Counted from the first letter of the stretch, positions 26,552 through 34,811 are shown. The stretch: DNA of 64,000 bases from Epilithonimonas hungarica (GCF_900102265.1 NZ_FNBH01000001.1:310001-374000); one strand, 5' to 3'. The notes: a model not told the origin generated them from the sequence alone. Translations and numbers: made by a program.

Positions 26552-27421
26552 ATGAAAAAAATACTTGTTATTGGAGGGAATGGACAATTAGGACACTGCT
26601 TGCAAAAACTGGCACCGAAATATCATAATCAGTATGATTTTAATTTTACTGGTTCATCAGTTTTGGACATTACAAATTATGAGCAGGTTGACACTGTTTT
26701 TGCAGAATATCAACCGGATTTTGTCATCAATGCTTCTGCTTATACTGCGGTAGATCTGGCTGAGAAAGAAATAGAGAAGGCTTTTGCCATCAATGCGGAA
26801 GGAGTGGGTAATTTGGCTCAGGTTTGCAAAGAGAACCATGCGATCTTGATACATGTTTCTACAGATTACGTTTTTGATGGGGAAACCAATTTAAGTTATT
26901 CGGAAGATGATTTTACAAATCCAATCGGGGTTTATGGCGCATCTAAAAGAAAAGGTGAGGAGCTTGCTTTGGAGAACAACCCGGAAACCGTGATCCTTAG
27001 AACATCATGGCTATATTCAGAGTTCAATAAGAATTTCGTGAAGACCATGTTGCATTTGTTCGAGATTAAAGATGAATTGGGAATCGTAGGTGACCAATTC
27101 GGACAACCAACCAATGCGAACGATCTGGCTGAGGCGATCTTAGAAATAATTGATACCAAAAATAAAACTTTTGGAATATATCATTTCTCGAATTATCCGG
27201 AAACAACCTGGTTCGATTTTGCAGGTAAGATAAAAGAATTTTCAGGTTCTTCCGTTATATTGAAAGCAATCACTACAGAAGAGTTTCCTACGCCTGCAAA
27301 ACGTCCGAAAAGAAGTACGATGTCTCTTGATAAAATAGAGAAGGATTATAAAATAGAACCAAAATATTGGGAAAATAGCCTGAGAGATTGCGTGGAAATT
27401 TTAAAGATCACACATGCGTAA
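26552..27421 (+). CDS. rfbD: dTDP-4-dehydrorhamnose reductase
   Basis: 289 residues, a short-chain reductase of the RmlD family. The N-terminal NAD(P)-binding motif is ILVIGGNGQLGHCL (about 4-17). DYVFDGE near 109-115, the catalytic YGASKRKGE near 129-137, and LRTSWLYSEFNKNFVKTML near 150-168 are all present. It makes dTDP-L-rhamnose from the 4-keto intermediate for surface glycans. rfbA, rfbB and rfbC are not in the window. The 3' end overlaps the next gene by eight bases. Confidence 0.93.
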   Translation: MKKILVIGGNGQLGHCLQKLAPKYHNQYDFNFTGSSVLDITNYEQVDTVFAEYQPDFVINASAYTAVDLAEKEIEKAFAINAEGVGNLAQVCKENHAILIHVSTDYVFDGETNLSYSEDDFTNPIGVYGASKRKGEELALENNPETVILRTSWLYSEFNKNFVKTMLHLFEIKDELGIVGDQFGQPTNANDLAEAILEIIDTKNKTFGIYHFSNYPETTWFDFAGKIKEFSGSSVILKAITTEEFPTPAKRPKRSTMSLDKIEKDYKIEPKYWENSLRDCVEILKITHA

Positions 27422-28094
27422 ATTATTATTTTTAATTTGTGCTTTCTGTTTTCAGTTCTTTTATCTTCAGAGTATTACACTTAACAAAGTAGATAAGATC
27501 AATGAAAACAAAGACAAATTTTTTTATAAGACATCAGAAACTTCAAAATCGGAATTTCTGGGAGAGATCCTGGTGAATGGTTTCTCAAATGATGACGTTA
27601 AAATGTTTGGGGAGATCTATAAAAAAGCTAAACAGGTAGGTGCCAATACATTTTCTCTTAAGCCAATTGAAAGTGTAGATGGAACTTTCCAAAAATTTGA
27701 TCCGGCTTATTATATACTGAATCTGTATTATACTAAAACAGACGATATTTCCAGTGAAGAGAATGTGGCTTATTTGGTTTCCTCTTCAGATAAAAAACAG
27801 AAGATCAATATCGATAATAAGACCTTGGAGATGCAACCAAGACATTATTTGAAAATTAAACTGGTTGATAATGAAGTTCTGACAGTTTCTACAAGAAAAT
27901 TATTGGGATCTACGGTAAAATTGGCAGGAAAATCAGGACAACAGGCACTGTACTTTTCTTTATCGAATTTCAAAATTCGTAGCAATGATAGTATCTACGG
28001 AGGTGTGAACTTAAAATCCGCCGATATTACCGGCTTAGAAAAATCGTTTGGTATGTTTTTGACTACAATATATTCTGAACAGAAAAACGATTAA
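27414..28094 (+). CDS. Exported protein of unknown function
   Basis: 226 residues and not recognised. An N-terminal signal peptide (MRKLLFLICAFCFQFFYLQS) suggests export to the periplasm or outer membrane. The mature part is mixed alpha/beta. It has a Lys-rich N-terminal third with FGEIYKKAKQVGANTFSLKP, where a short helix-strand unit resembles parts of flavobacterial envelope proteins, and a strand-rich C-terminal half (YLKIKLVDNEVLTVST). Translation is coupled to rfbD by an eight-base overlap. No catalytic motif seen. Confidence 0.6.
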   Translation: MRKLLFLICAFCFQFFYLQSITLNKVDKINENKDKFFYKTSETSKSEFLGEILVNGFSNDDVKMFGEIYKKAKQVGANTFSLKPIESVDGTFQKFDPAYYILNLYYTKTDDISSEENVAYLVSSSDKKQKINIDNKTLEMQPRHYLKIKLVDNEVLTVSTRKLLGSTVKLAGKSGQQALYFSLSNFKIRSNDSIYGGVNLKSADITGLEKSFGMFLTTIYSEQKND

Positions 28095-28257
28095 TGTTAA
28101 TAAGTTATAACATATAGTTGACTTATTTTCAGAATAAAATTGATTAACTTTATAAAAGAAGATTTAAGAACCGGCTAATTGTAATTGATTTACAGACCTC
28201 ACTTGTTGCTGAAAGCATAACTGAGCGGAGCTAAATCTCAAATCTAAATCACACATA

Positions 28258-29628
28258 TTGGAAGAATTTTTTGAAAACGAGCTTGCAAAAAAGTTCGAGG
28301 ACATGATAGAAAATAATGAAGAATTCTATTTCGATACGGAGGAATATGTAGAGATCATTATTTATTACTTGGAGTTGGGGGATTTCAGTTATGCAGAAAT
28401 GGCCGTAAACCATGCTTTGAAAATTCATCCGAATTCTCTGGAAGTAAAAACAAAACAGCTGGAAGTTTTTCTAGAACTGGAGCGTTATGCAAAAGCCAAA
28501 GAACTGATAGATGAACTTCATCAGTCATCCTTGGAGGAAACAGACTTTTTGGTTTGCTGTGCAAAATATTATTCTAACCTGGGAAATCCTAAAAAATCGA
28601 TAGAATATTGTCTGAAGGCATTGGAGTTGGAAGAAGAGGAAAATTTTCTTCATAATTTCATTGCAGATGAATATGTCAATCTGGACGATCCTTTCAATGC
28701 ATTGAAGCATTATACTTCTGCTTTGGAGCATGACCCTTACGATGATTATTCCTTGGAGAACGTAATGCTGTGTTACAACAAGCTCAATCGTCCTCAAGAG
28801 GCTTTGGATTTCATCAATCAATACCTGGATAGATTTCCTTTCTCAGAGACTGCGTGGTATGAATATGGACAGTTTTTCTTCAATAAGAAGAATTATGATG
28901 AAGCGATAAGGGGATTCGATTATATTCTAGCGATCAACTCCGGAGCAGTTGGTGTTTATGCTAACAAAGCAGCTTGTTATGAAGCGATGAGCGAATGGGA
29001 TAAAGCCATTGCTGTCTATGAGGAAATGCTGGATCTGGAATATACAAAGGCATTCACTTATTATAAGATCGGATTATGTTATAAGGAAGCCAAGAAGTTG
29101 GTTCCTGCGCTGACGTCTTTCCAAAAGTCGCTAAGAGAAGACCCACAGTTTTATCTGGCGATGATGGAGCAGTCCAACATCTACGAAGAAATGGGAAACC
29201 CAAAAGAGGCACTTTATTTTGCCCAGGAAGCAGTTGCTCTTAATGTAGGTAATCTGGAATATCAGAAAAGATTGGCCTTTCTTTACATCACTTGCGGCGA
29301 ATATGAGGAAAGTCTGGGCTGCCTGAAAAAATTGATAGACGCAGAGCCCAACAGATTTTATAATTGGTATGCCTATTCAGAAGTTCTGATGCTGATCGGC
29401 GATTATGAAGAAGCTATACCGATTCTTGAAAAAGCATTGCAAATGCATCAGAGAGCAGAGTTATACTATCAGCTGAGCAATAGCTATTTCAATCTGAAAA
29501 ATGATGCCGAAGGAGTTCTTGCTTTGGAAAAGGCCTTAGAACTGGATTCTTCTCTTATTAAAGATATGCAGCAGAAATATCCATTCATAAAAGAACAGGT
29601 CAAAAAGATCAAGACCAAGAAAAAATAA
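28258..29628 (+). CDS. Tetratricopeptide-repeat protein
   Basis: 456 residues read from a TTG start (EEFFENELAKKFEDM follows); the first in-frame ATG is 45 bases later and would cut an otherwise acidic, helix-forming N-terminus, so TTG is preferred. About eleven TPR units span nearly the whole length, with clear examples AEMAVNHALKIHPNSLEV, AIRGFDYILAINSGAVGVYA and AIPILEKALQMHQRAELYYQ. There is no signal peptide or membrane segment, so it is cytosolic. It probably acts as a protein-binding scaffold; its partner is unknown. A bidirectional terminator follows. Confidence 0.85.
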   Translation: MEEFFENELAKKFEDMIENNEEFYFDTEEYVEIIIYYLELGDFSYAEMAVNHALKIHPNSLEVKTKQLEVFLELERYAKAKELIDELHQSSLEETDFLVCCAKYYSNLGNPKKSIEYCLKALELEEEENFLHNFIADEYVNLDDPFNALKHYTSALEHDPYDDYSLENVMLCYNKLNRPQEALDFINQYLDRFPFSETAWYEYGQFFFNKKNYDEAIRGFDYILAINSGAVGVYANKAACYEAMSEWDKAIAVYEEMLDLEYTKAFTYYKIGLCYKEAKKLVPALTSFQKSLREDPQFYLAMMEQSNIYEEMGNPKEALYFAQEAVALNVGNLEYQKRLAFLYITCGEYEESLGCLKKLIDAEPNRFYNWYAYSEVLMLIGDYEEAIPILEKALQMHQRAELYYQLSNSYFNLKNDAEGVLALEKALELDSSLIKDMQQKYPFIKEQVKKIKTKKK

Positions 29629-29630
29629 AT

Positions 29631-29660
29631 AAAAGCTCAGAGTAATCTGAGCTTTTTGTT
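29631..29660. terminator. Bidirectional terminator between TPR gene and vWA lipoprotein gene
   Basis: Perfect 11-bp stem AAAAGCTCAGA (29631-29641) with TCTGAGCTTTT (29646-29656), a four-base loop, A-rich on one side and T-rich on the other. It closes both the TPR gene and the eight-gene minus-strand operon. Confidence 0.9.
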
Positions 29661-29667
29661 TTTAAGA

Positions 29668-30558
29668 TCATTTATTCAAAATGAATTGTTTGATCACAGG
29701 TTCAAGATTGCTTGGCAGGTCAGCGTCTTTCACTTGATATTTCGTAATATTCATTTCTTTAAACCAATTCTCCCAATAGGTTTTAATAACATCTCCTTCG
29801 AAAGGATTTCCTTTTTCTGGATTGATGCCAATAACGATTATTTCCAAATTCCCAAGATCATCATTGGCTTTAATAAAACCATAACTTTTATCTTCGATTT
29901 TTGCTTTGAAATCAGAAGTTTTTAATTGCAATGATCTCACAAGCTCTGGAGTGAGATAAGAAGTTTTGTTTTCTTCAGAAAATTTCGAATCTTTATGAAA
30001 CATATAACCATCGGTCAAAATGAATAAAATATTTCTGTGCTTGTCTTTCACGCAATAATCTTCCACTTTATTTTTAAAAAATCCCCAGATATCAGAACCC
30101 ACATATTTCTTGTCCTGAATTGCCGAATGATAGATTTTTGCAGGAAGTGATGCATATCTCTCATCAACAATATTAATGTTTCCTTTAGAGGTATTCTTGT
30201 CAAAAGAAACTTTCAGTTCTTTTGTAAGATCATTGATTTGAGGGTCAGAGGGTTCCGGATTAAAGAATATCTGCATCTGATCATCCAACTGGATTACCTT
30301 CTTGCTTTTTACATGACCGATGAAAGCTGTTTTTATTGCTTTGATATATTCCAGGTCTCTTTGGTAATATTCCATAGAGGGATTTGGATATTTCTCCGGG
30401 TCGATTCTATCAGAGAGATCGATCATGATGCTGACATTCAGATTTTTACTGTTAGAAATAGAATCGTTGACTTTTACGCCATCATCTGATCTTGATTCAC
30501 TTTTTTTACACTGGATAAAAAATAATGAAAGGATCAATAAGTGATATATATATTTCAT
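29668..30558 (-). CDS. vWA-like lipoprotein (last gene of the eight-gene operon)
   Basis: 296 residues from the ATG that places MKYIYHLLILSLFFIQC as a lipoprotein signal (lipobox Cys 17); a longer reading frame from 30585 is less likely. The mature part has two features of a von Willebrand A fold: NVSIMIDLSDRI, where DLSDR takes the place of the DxSxS metal motif, and NILFILTDGYM, the usual TDG strand. The metal site is therefore only partly conserved. Anchored in the inner or outer membrane, it may bind the membrane protein encoded ten bases upstream. Exact function unknown. Confidence 0.7.
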   Translation of the reverse strand: MKYIYHLLILSLFFIQCKKSESRSDDGVKVNDSISNSKNLNVSIMIDLSDRIDPEKYPNPSMEYYQRDLEYIKAIKTAFIGHVKSKKVIQLDDQMQIFFNPEPSDPQINDLTKELKVSFDKNTSKGNINIVDERYASLPAKIYHSAIQDKKYVGSDIWGFFKNKVEDYCVKDKHRNILFILTDGYMFHKDSKFSEENKTSYLTPELVRSLQLKTSDFKAKIEDKSYGFIKANDDLGNLEIIVIGINPEKGNPFEGDVIKTYWENWFKEMNITKYQVKDADLPSNLEPVIKQFILNK

Positions 30559-30568
30559 AGTTATTAGT

Positions 30569-31903
30569 TTATAGAACAGAGACATAAACAGAGTTCTGAC
30601 TGTCAGAATTTGCGCCTACTTTGTTAAGGTTATAATTGTATTGGTTCTTACATTCTTCTATCATTTCCTGCTTTACAGGATGAGAAACCGCAAGTTTTTC
30701 ATTCACGAAAGTGATCCACCCCTGGACATATTCCGAAGCATAAGACTTGTATTCTTTTGTAGGAATGATAACACCATCAATGATATTCTGAAGTTCTTCG
30801 ATTCTGCCTTTTGCTTTGATGATCAATTCCTTGATGCTTGCAATGCTGCTTTTTATCTCCTCCATTTGTTTTTCGGATCCGGTGATTCTTTCTTGATGAA
30901 CCGCAATATCTTTTTGTTTTTTGATCTGCTCGTGTTTGATCTTGTCTTTTTCTTTATGCTCTTTCATAATGAAATCGAAAACCAATCCCCAAATAATATA
31001 GACTACAAACCCTGCGAAAATGATTCCCCAAAACTGATTCTTTGTGAAAGCAATTGACAGGTCAAAAGGTGGAGAATCGAAGGTTTTATTGAGCTCATAA
31101 AGCTTGGATTCGATCTCATAGGCCAAAATCGCATCGAAGGCAAAAGTCACTACGAAAAGAAGAAACATTTTTATATAATTGATCCAGCTTTTGTTCTCTC
31201 CGAACATATGGATTAGATAACCTAAACCGAGAAACACAAAAGGAATTAATGTTACAAAGGCTCCTTCCAAAGGACCTTCATCCCAAGCTTTGTTGAAAGC
31301 CTGAGCATCCAAAACACTTTGCATAATGCTTACATTCGGGTCAAATGTTTTGAAAAATGCCGAAAACGATGTGGAAATGTAGAAAGCAAAGAGATATAAA
31401 CTGATAGGGATCAATAATAAAAGGCCGATCCAGAATTTGGTAGAAGCTCCCTTACTTGCATTGATATGATATGTTTCCGGATTTTTCGGGATATCATTGA
31501 TCTCGAATTTCAAGGTTTCGATCTTATTCTGAATAACATCGATATTATTTTGAACTTCTTTCACCTGTTCTTCTTTATTGTCAAGGGAAACGGTAAGGCC
31601 TTTGATCTCGGTTTCCTTATTTTTTTGCTCGTTGATATAAGGTTCTTTCAATTTATTTTGCTTTTCAGCCAGTTCTTTTTCCTCATTCTGAAATTTGGAA
31701 TAGATGGCGTCCAGACAAATCGATAAAGCCGTGTGATTTCCGTTGTTTCGGGAGCTGTCTCGGTAGCCGGATTCATGATAGGTTCTCTTTCTGCTTTCTT
31801 CTGTTGGCTCTTCGTTATGCGTTTCAACAACTTTCAAAGGAGATTCTTCCCTTTCAACAGGAATTGGTTTTAATCTGAAAATGTTTTTGAGATTACTGGT
31901 CAT
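30569..31903 (-). CDS. Coiled-coil multi-pass membrane protein of unknown function
   Basis: 444 residues, not recognised as a named family. Order: a polar, Glu-rich N-terminus (1-60), a coiled coil (about 65-140, with repeated KEL, KEE and QNKIE heptads), four hydrophobic helices (near 152-172, 214-233, 242-261 and 290-312), a second coiled coil (about 313-385), and a soluble tail. Two coiled coils flanking a four-helix membrane core suggest a scaffold or mechanosensor-like assembly. It is two bases from the TerB-like gene upstream and ten bases from the vWA lipoprotein downstream. Confidence 0.65.
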   Translation of the reverse strand: MTSNLKNIFRLKPIPVEREESPLKVVETHNEEPTEESRKRTYHESGYRDSSRNNGNHTALSICLDAIYSKFQNEEKELAEKQNKLKEPYINEQKNKETEIKGLTVSLDNKEEQVKEVQNNIDVIQNKIETLKFEINDIPKNPETYHINASKGASTKFWIGLLLLIPISLYLFAFYISTSFSAFFKTFDPNVSIMQSVLDAQAFNKAWDEGPLEGAFVTLIPFVFLGLGYLIHMFGENKSWINYIKMFLLFVVTFAFDAILAYEIESKLYELNKTFDSPPFDLSIAFTKNQFWGIIFAGFVVYIIWGLVFDFIMKEHKEKDKIKHEQIKKQKDIAVHQERITGSEKQMEEIKSSIASIKELIIKAKGRIEELQNIIDGVIIPTKEYKSYASEYVQGWITFVNEKLAVSHPVKQEMIEECKNQYNYNLNKVGANSDSQNSVYVSVL

Positions 31904-31905
31904 AA

Positions 31906-32316
31906 TTAATTTTTTAGATCGTTGAGGATATCTGTTTTAGTTTTACCTTCTTTTACAGAATCGATGAGATAATCAACGATCTGTAATGCATTTTCTTCCA
32001 TGAACCCGAACATCAGGACATATTTTTCCAACGAAGTTCTTTCGTTGGGGGAGACTATTCCATCTGCCCAGATCATTACGGTCAGGTCATAGAGATAGTC
32101 GATCTTTTCTTCGATGCTTTCCGGGACAATCATTTTTGAATTCACGGGATTCAAAAGAATTTCGTCCAGCTTTTTCTGAGAGATTCCCCTTTCTTCTGCT
32201 GATCTGTAAAGTGCTTTCAGTTCCAGTGGACTGAAGTTGTCATCGCAAATTGCCATTTGATAAAGCCTTAGGAAATGTGCTTTGAGACTTTCGGTCGTTT
32301 CTATAATTTCATTCAT
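31906..32316 (-). CDS. TerB-like helical protein
   Basis: 136 residues, all-helical. Two acidic motifs recur as in TerB: AICDDNFSPLELKALYRSA (about 18-36) and IWADGIVSPNERTSLEKYV (about 82-100), each with the D-x-x-x-S-P-x-E pattern thought to bind metal in this family. There is no signal peptide or membrane helix, so it is cytosolic and may sit at the membrane with the coiled-coil protein. TerB proteins often appear with vWA proteins in stress or phage-related loci, as they do here. Confidence 0.75.
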   Translation of the reverse strand: MNEIIETTESLKAHFLRLYQMAICDDNFSPLELKALYRSAEERGISQKKLDEILLNPVNSKMIVPESIEEKIDYLYDLTVMIWADGIVSPNERTSLEKYVLMFGFMEENALQIVDYLIDSVKEGKTKTDILNDLKN

Positions 32317-32321
32317 TGTTA

Positions 32322-32753
32322 TTATTGTTTTTTTGATGAAGTTTTAATGATTCTGTCTCTGCTGAAGGTTTTGGATTGAGTCGGTATTTCCGGAATGATT
32401 TCCTGAGGTATTTCTTTCTTTTGCAATCTGATGACAACCAGTAGTAGAAACAGAATTCCCGTAACAATATCAATCGGAATCCAAATGCTTTTTAAATAAA
32501 AATGGATTGGAAAAATCGGGTTGAACAAAATCAGAATTATTCCGAAAACGATTACCCAATGAAATTCTTTTTGCCTTCCGAAATAATAAACCACAATTCC
32601 CGCTGCAATAAAAACCACAATTCTAAGAAATGTATAATAGAACAGTGAAAGCGGCAGAACGGCAATGAAACAGAATAGTGCACAGGCTGAAAATATTGTC
32701 TTGTAAATAATTTCCAGCCGCCTGAAATCTTTTTGAGAAGTTGCCGTTTCCAT
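32322..32753 (-). CDS. Small four-helix membrane protein (DUF6804-like)
   Basis: 143 residues. Four hydrophobic segments lie near 23-40, 43-58, 68-82 and 92-108. PLSLFYYTFLRIVVF and a central FNPIFPIHFYLKSIWIPIDI resemble small flavobacterial DUF6804-type membrane proteins. Both tails are polar and presumably cytosolic. It follows the small secreted protein gene by two bases and precedes the TerB-like gene by five, within one operon. No enzyme motif is visible. Confidence 0.65.
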   Translation of the reverse strand: METATSQKDFRRLEIIYKTIFSACALFCFIAVLPLSLFYYTFLRIVVFIAAGIVVYYFGRQKEFHWVIVFGIILILFNPIFPIHFYLKSIWIPIDIVTGILFLLLVVIRLQKKEIPQEIIPEIPTQSKTFSRDRIIKTSSKKQ

Positions 32754-32755
32754 AA

Positions 32756-33034
32756 TTAGTTACATCCGGAGCAATAGCTTCTGTCTACATATTCTTTACT
32801 GTTTCCAGACCAATAATAGCAACCGCCTCTTGGTCCAACTTCTAATGGATAACCATTGTATGTGCAGCCATTTTTCTTTGAATAAGATTTTGATGATTTT
32901 TTCTTTTTTGAAGATTTTTTCTTCTTCTGCTTTTTAGCGAAGAATTCCTTGCTTGAAGAATTGTTTGTTGACGCGTTGTAAGTTGTTGGGATTAATAATC
33001 CTAAAGTCAATAAAATAAAGAGGAGTTTTTTCAT
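32756..33034 (-). CDS. Small secreted basic protein with C-terminal YWSG/Cys motif
   Basis: 92 residues from the ATG at 33034 that begins the signal peptide (MKKLLFILLTLGLLIPTTYN); a longer frame from 33097 runs into the preceding gene and is rejected. The mature chain has a very Lys/Ser-rich segment (KKQKKKKSSKKKKSSK) and then a compact C-terminal motif with GPRGGCYYWSGNSKEYVD and four cysteines in all. That tail resembles the short motif of PBCV-type basic adaptor domains found in secreted or nuclease-linked bacterial proteins. Probable partner of another operon product; function unknown. Confidence 0.65.
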   Translation of the reverse strand: MKKLLFILLTLGLLIPTTYNASTNNSSSKEFFAKKQKKKKSSKKKKSSKSYSKKNGCTYNGYPLEVGPRGGCYYWSGNSKEYVDRSYCSGCN

Positions 33035-33041
33035 AAGAGTT

Positions 33042-34109
33042 TTAACTATAATTTTCAATGGTTTTATGAAGTTCGTTTCTATAATTGTAGATATCATCTA
33101 GAGAATCAAGATTTATTTTCTCTCCGGCATCTTTTCCATTGTGGAAGAGTTCAACAAGGTTTCTGGTGGCTCCGAAATAGAATCTGCAGATCGGTTTTCT
33201 ATTGTTATCATCCAGTAGGATCCCGAAATAAGATTGTGTGTCTCGGTAAGCAATTCTTTCTGCAGGGATTTTTTCACGCAGAATGGCTTTCACGATTTGG
33301 AAAGCTTCCAATTCTTCGTCCGTTGTTATAACTTTTGGAGTGTCATTATTCTGGTCAATGTTTGTCGGGACCGTTGTTTTTTCAGTTTCGATATTATCAT
33401 TGATGACCAGAGCAGATTTTAGACGGGAGCTGATGGATTCCGAGATCGAAATGCTTAAAGCTCTTTTGGTATATTCTTTAAAAGAGACCATTCTATTGGC
33501 CGTAAGCGGTCTTTCAAAAAATCGGTTGACCAGTAATCTCACCATTTCGTCAGATGGATTTTCGATTTCTTTTTCGAATTCCTTTCTGACGGCTTTGATA
33601 TACTTTAATGCTTCTGCAGAGTCTAAGATCGATTCCAGATTATAACCTGATTTTGTAAAACTTTCAAGAACTTTGATAGAGCTATCCTTCAAATCATCAA
33701 GATTGATGGTGAAGAAAGGCTTCTCGTCCATAATGTTTGGTTTTTCCAGATCAGTATAGAAATTGTAAACAATCCCGTTGGTCAAAACTCCGAACCTCGC
33801 TTTGGAAACATGATAATACCGATGAAGCTGTGAATTGTGGGCATCTGCATTTTCTTTCCAGCTTTTACATTCGATAATGAAAATGGGTTCATTGTCTTTC
33901 TTAATAACAAAATCAACCTTTTCTCCTTTTTTGGTTCCAATATCTGCGATGAATTCCGGAATCACTTCTGTGGGATTGAAAATATCATAGCCCAGAATCT
34001 GAATAAATGGCATTACGAAAGCTGTTTTCGTAGCTTCTTCCGTCTGGATCTGGTCTTTAAGGGCATTCACTCGCTGATGCAGTTGTTCAAGTTTTAGTTT
34101 GAGTTCCAT
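33042..34109 (-). CDS. PD-(D/E)XK nuclease-like protein (HsdR N-terminal type)
   Basis: 355 residues. The N-terminal half matches the nuclease domain of type I restriction R subunits: ATKTAFVMPFIQILGYDIFN (about 26-45), then GEKVDFVIKKD and PIFIIECKSW (about 70-92), giving the D...ExK active-site pattern. HRYYHVSKARFGVLTNG follows, as in that family. No helicase motor, methylase or specificity gene is nearby. The C-terminal third (from about 265) is a separate alpha/beta domain with AERIAYRDTQSYFGILLDD and RFYFGATRNLVELF. It is probably a stand-alone DNase or nucleic-acid-binding relative. Confidence 0.78.
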   Translation of the reverse strand: MELKLKLEQLHQRVNALKDQIQTEEATKTAFVMPFIQILGYDIFNPTEVIPEFIADIGTKKGEKVDFVIKKDNEPIFIIECKSWKENADAHNSQLHRYYHVSKARFGVLTNGIVYNFYTDLEKPNIMDEKPFFTINLDDLKDSSIKVLESFTKSGYNLESILDSAEALKYIKAVRKEFEKEIENPSDEMVRLLVNRFFERPLTANRMVSFKEYTKRALSISISESISSRLKSALVINDNIETEKTTVPTNIDQNNDTPKVITTDEELEAFQIVKAILREKIPAERIAYRDTQSYFGILLDDNNRKPICRFYFGATRNLVELFHNGKDAGEKINLDSLDDIYNYRNELHKTIENYS

Positions 34110-34118
34110 GGTTATTAG

Positions 34119-34451
34119 TTAATTTGTTTCGTCAATGATTTCTGCGGTTGGAGCATTTTCTTTCACGGATGCTATTCCGTTTTCCATTCCTTGTTTGGAG
34201 CTATATAATTGGCTTTTACCGATTATTTCACCATTTCCGGCTTTCAGAACAAAGTAATCTTTATCATTCGTAGAAGTTCTTCTTTCGAATCTGGAATCGA
34301 TCTGTGAATTGACCCGTACGGATTCTATTCCGTTTTTACATCCGGATTTTGCTGCATAACCTTCACTTGTAAGGATGATCTCTCCGTTACCGGCTTTGAG
34401 ATTGAATTGATATTCTCCGTCTTTTCTTTTTGTGATGATGAATTTTCCCAT
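34119..34451 (-). CDS. YegP-like protein with two DUF1508 repeats
   Basis: 110 residues formed by two tandem DUF1508 units. Unit 1 has GEYQFNLKAGNGEIILTSEG and NGIESVRVN; unit 2 has KDYFVLKAGNGEIIGKSQLY and NGIASVKENA. These small beta-beta-beta-alpha modules occur in many bacteria with no firm function. There is no signal peptide, so it is cytosolic. It lies nine bases from genes on each side in the eight-gene operon. Confidence 0.88.
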   Translation of the reverse strand: MGKFIITKRKDGEYQFNLKAGNGEIILTSEGYAAKSGCKNGIESVRVNSQIDSRFERRTSTNDKDYFVLKAGNGEIIGKSQLYSSKQGMENGIASVKENAPTAEIIDETN

Positions 34452-34460
34452 TGTTGTTTT

Positions 34461-34667
34461 TTAGCTAGTGTGACATTCGTTAGAGCAGGTTTTACATCCA
34501 TTTGACTGTGAATAATCTTTTTTAGCTTCTTTCACGGCATCTTTACAAGAGGAAAATTCACCTAAATATTTTCGATTTTCAATACTAGGTAGAAATATGC
34601 AATCTTGATTGTGAACTTCGTGGTCATCATTATTTTGCGCTTTTTTGTTAACATAATACTTTTTCAT
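34461..34667 (-). CDS. Small His/Cys-rich protein, first gene of the operon
   Basis: 68 residues. There is a conserved-looking pattern of metal-type ligands: HEVHNQDC near 16-23, then FSSCKDAVKEAKK, then NGCKTCSNECHTS at the C-terminus (two CxxC/CxxxC pairs and His). It could bind zinc or a similar metal. There is no signal peptide. A -7 promoter box lies about 32 bases upstream, so this is the leader gene of the unit that runs down to 29668. Confidence 0.7.
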   Translation of the reverse strand: MKKYYVNKKAQNNDDHEVHNQDCIFLPSIENRKYLGEFSSCKDAVKEAKKDYSQSNGCKTCSNECHTS

Positions 34668-34698
34668 AATGATTGATTTTTTTATTTGTTTAATAATC

Positions 34699-34706
34699 CA
34701 AAAGTA
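34699..34706 (-). promoter_or_regulatory. -7 promoter box of the eight-gene operon
   Basis: On the minus strand the sequence reads TACTTTTG (TAnnTTTG), 31 bases before the start codon at 34667. Confidence 0.5.
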
Positions 34707-34749
34707 TAGTTAATGATAATCCTTTCCTTACGGAAAACCGTAAAATGAT

Positions 34750-34793
34750 TTTTTTTAATAAAAAAACCCTTCAGAATATCTAAAAGGGTTTTT
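34750..34793 (-). terminator. Terminator of the two-component gene pair
   Basis: Stem of about 10 bp: AAAAACCCTT (34762-34771) with AAGGGTTTTT (34784-34793), followed on the minus strand by a long T run. It separates the regulator gene from the promoter of the operon downstream. Confidence 0.85.
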
Positions 34794-34811
34794 ATTATTA
34801 AATGGTGATTA

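Noticed and set aside
30641-31057. Plus-strand frame of 138 codons opposite the coiled-coil membrane protein
   Set aside because: Phe-rich antisense shadow of Lys/Glu-rich helices with no independent support.
33042-34109. Complete type I restriction-modification system
   Set aside because: Only the nuclease-like domain is present; there is no motor domain, HsdM or HsdS in the window.
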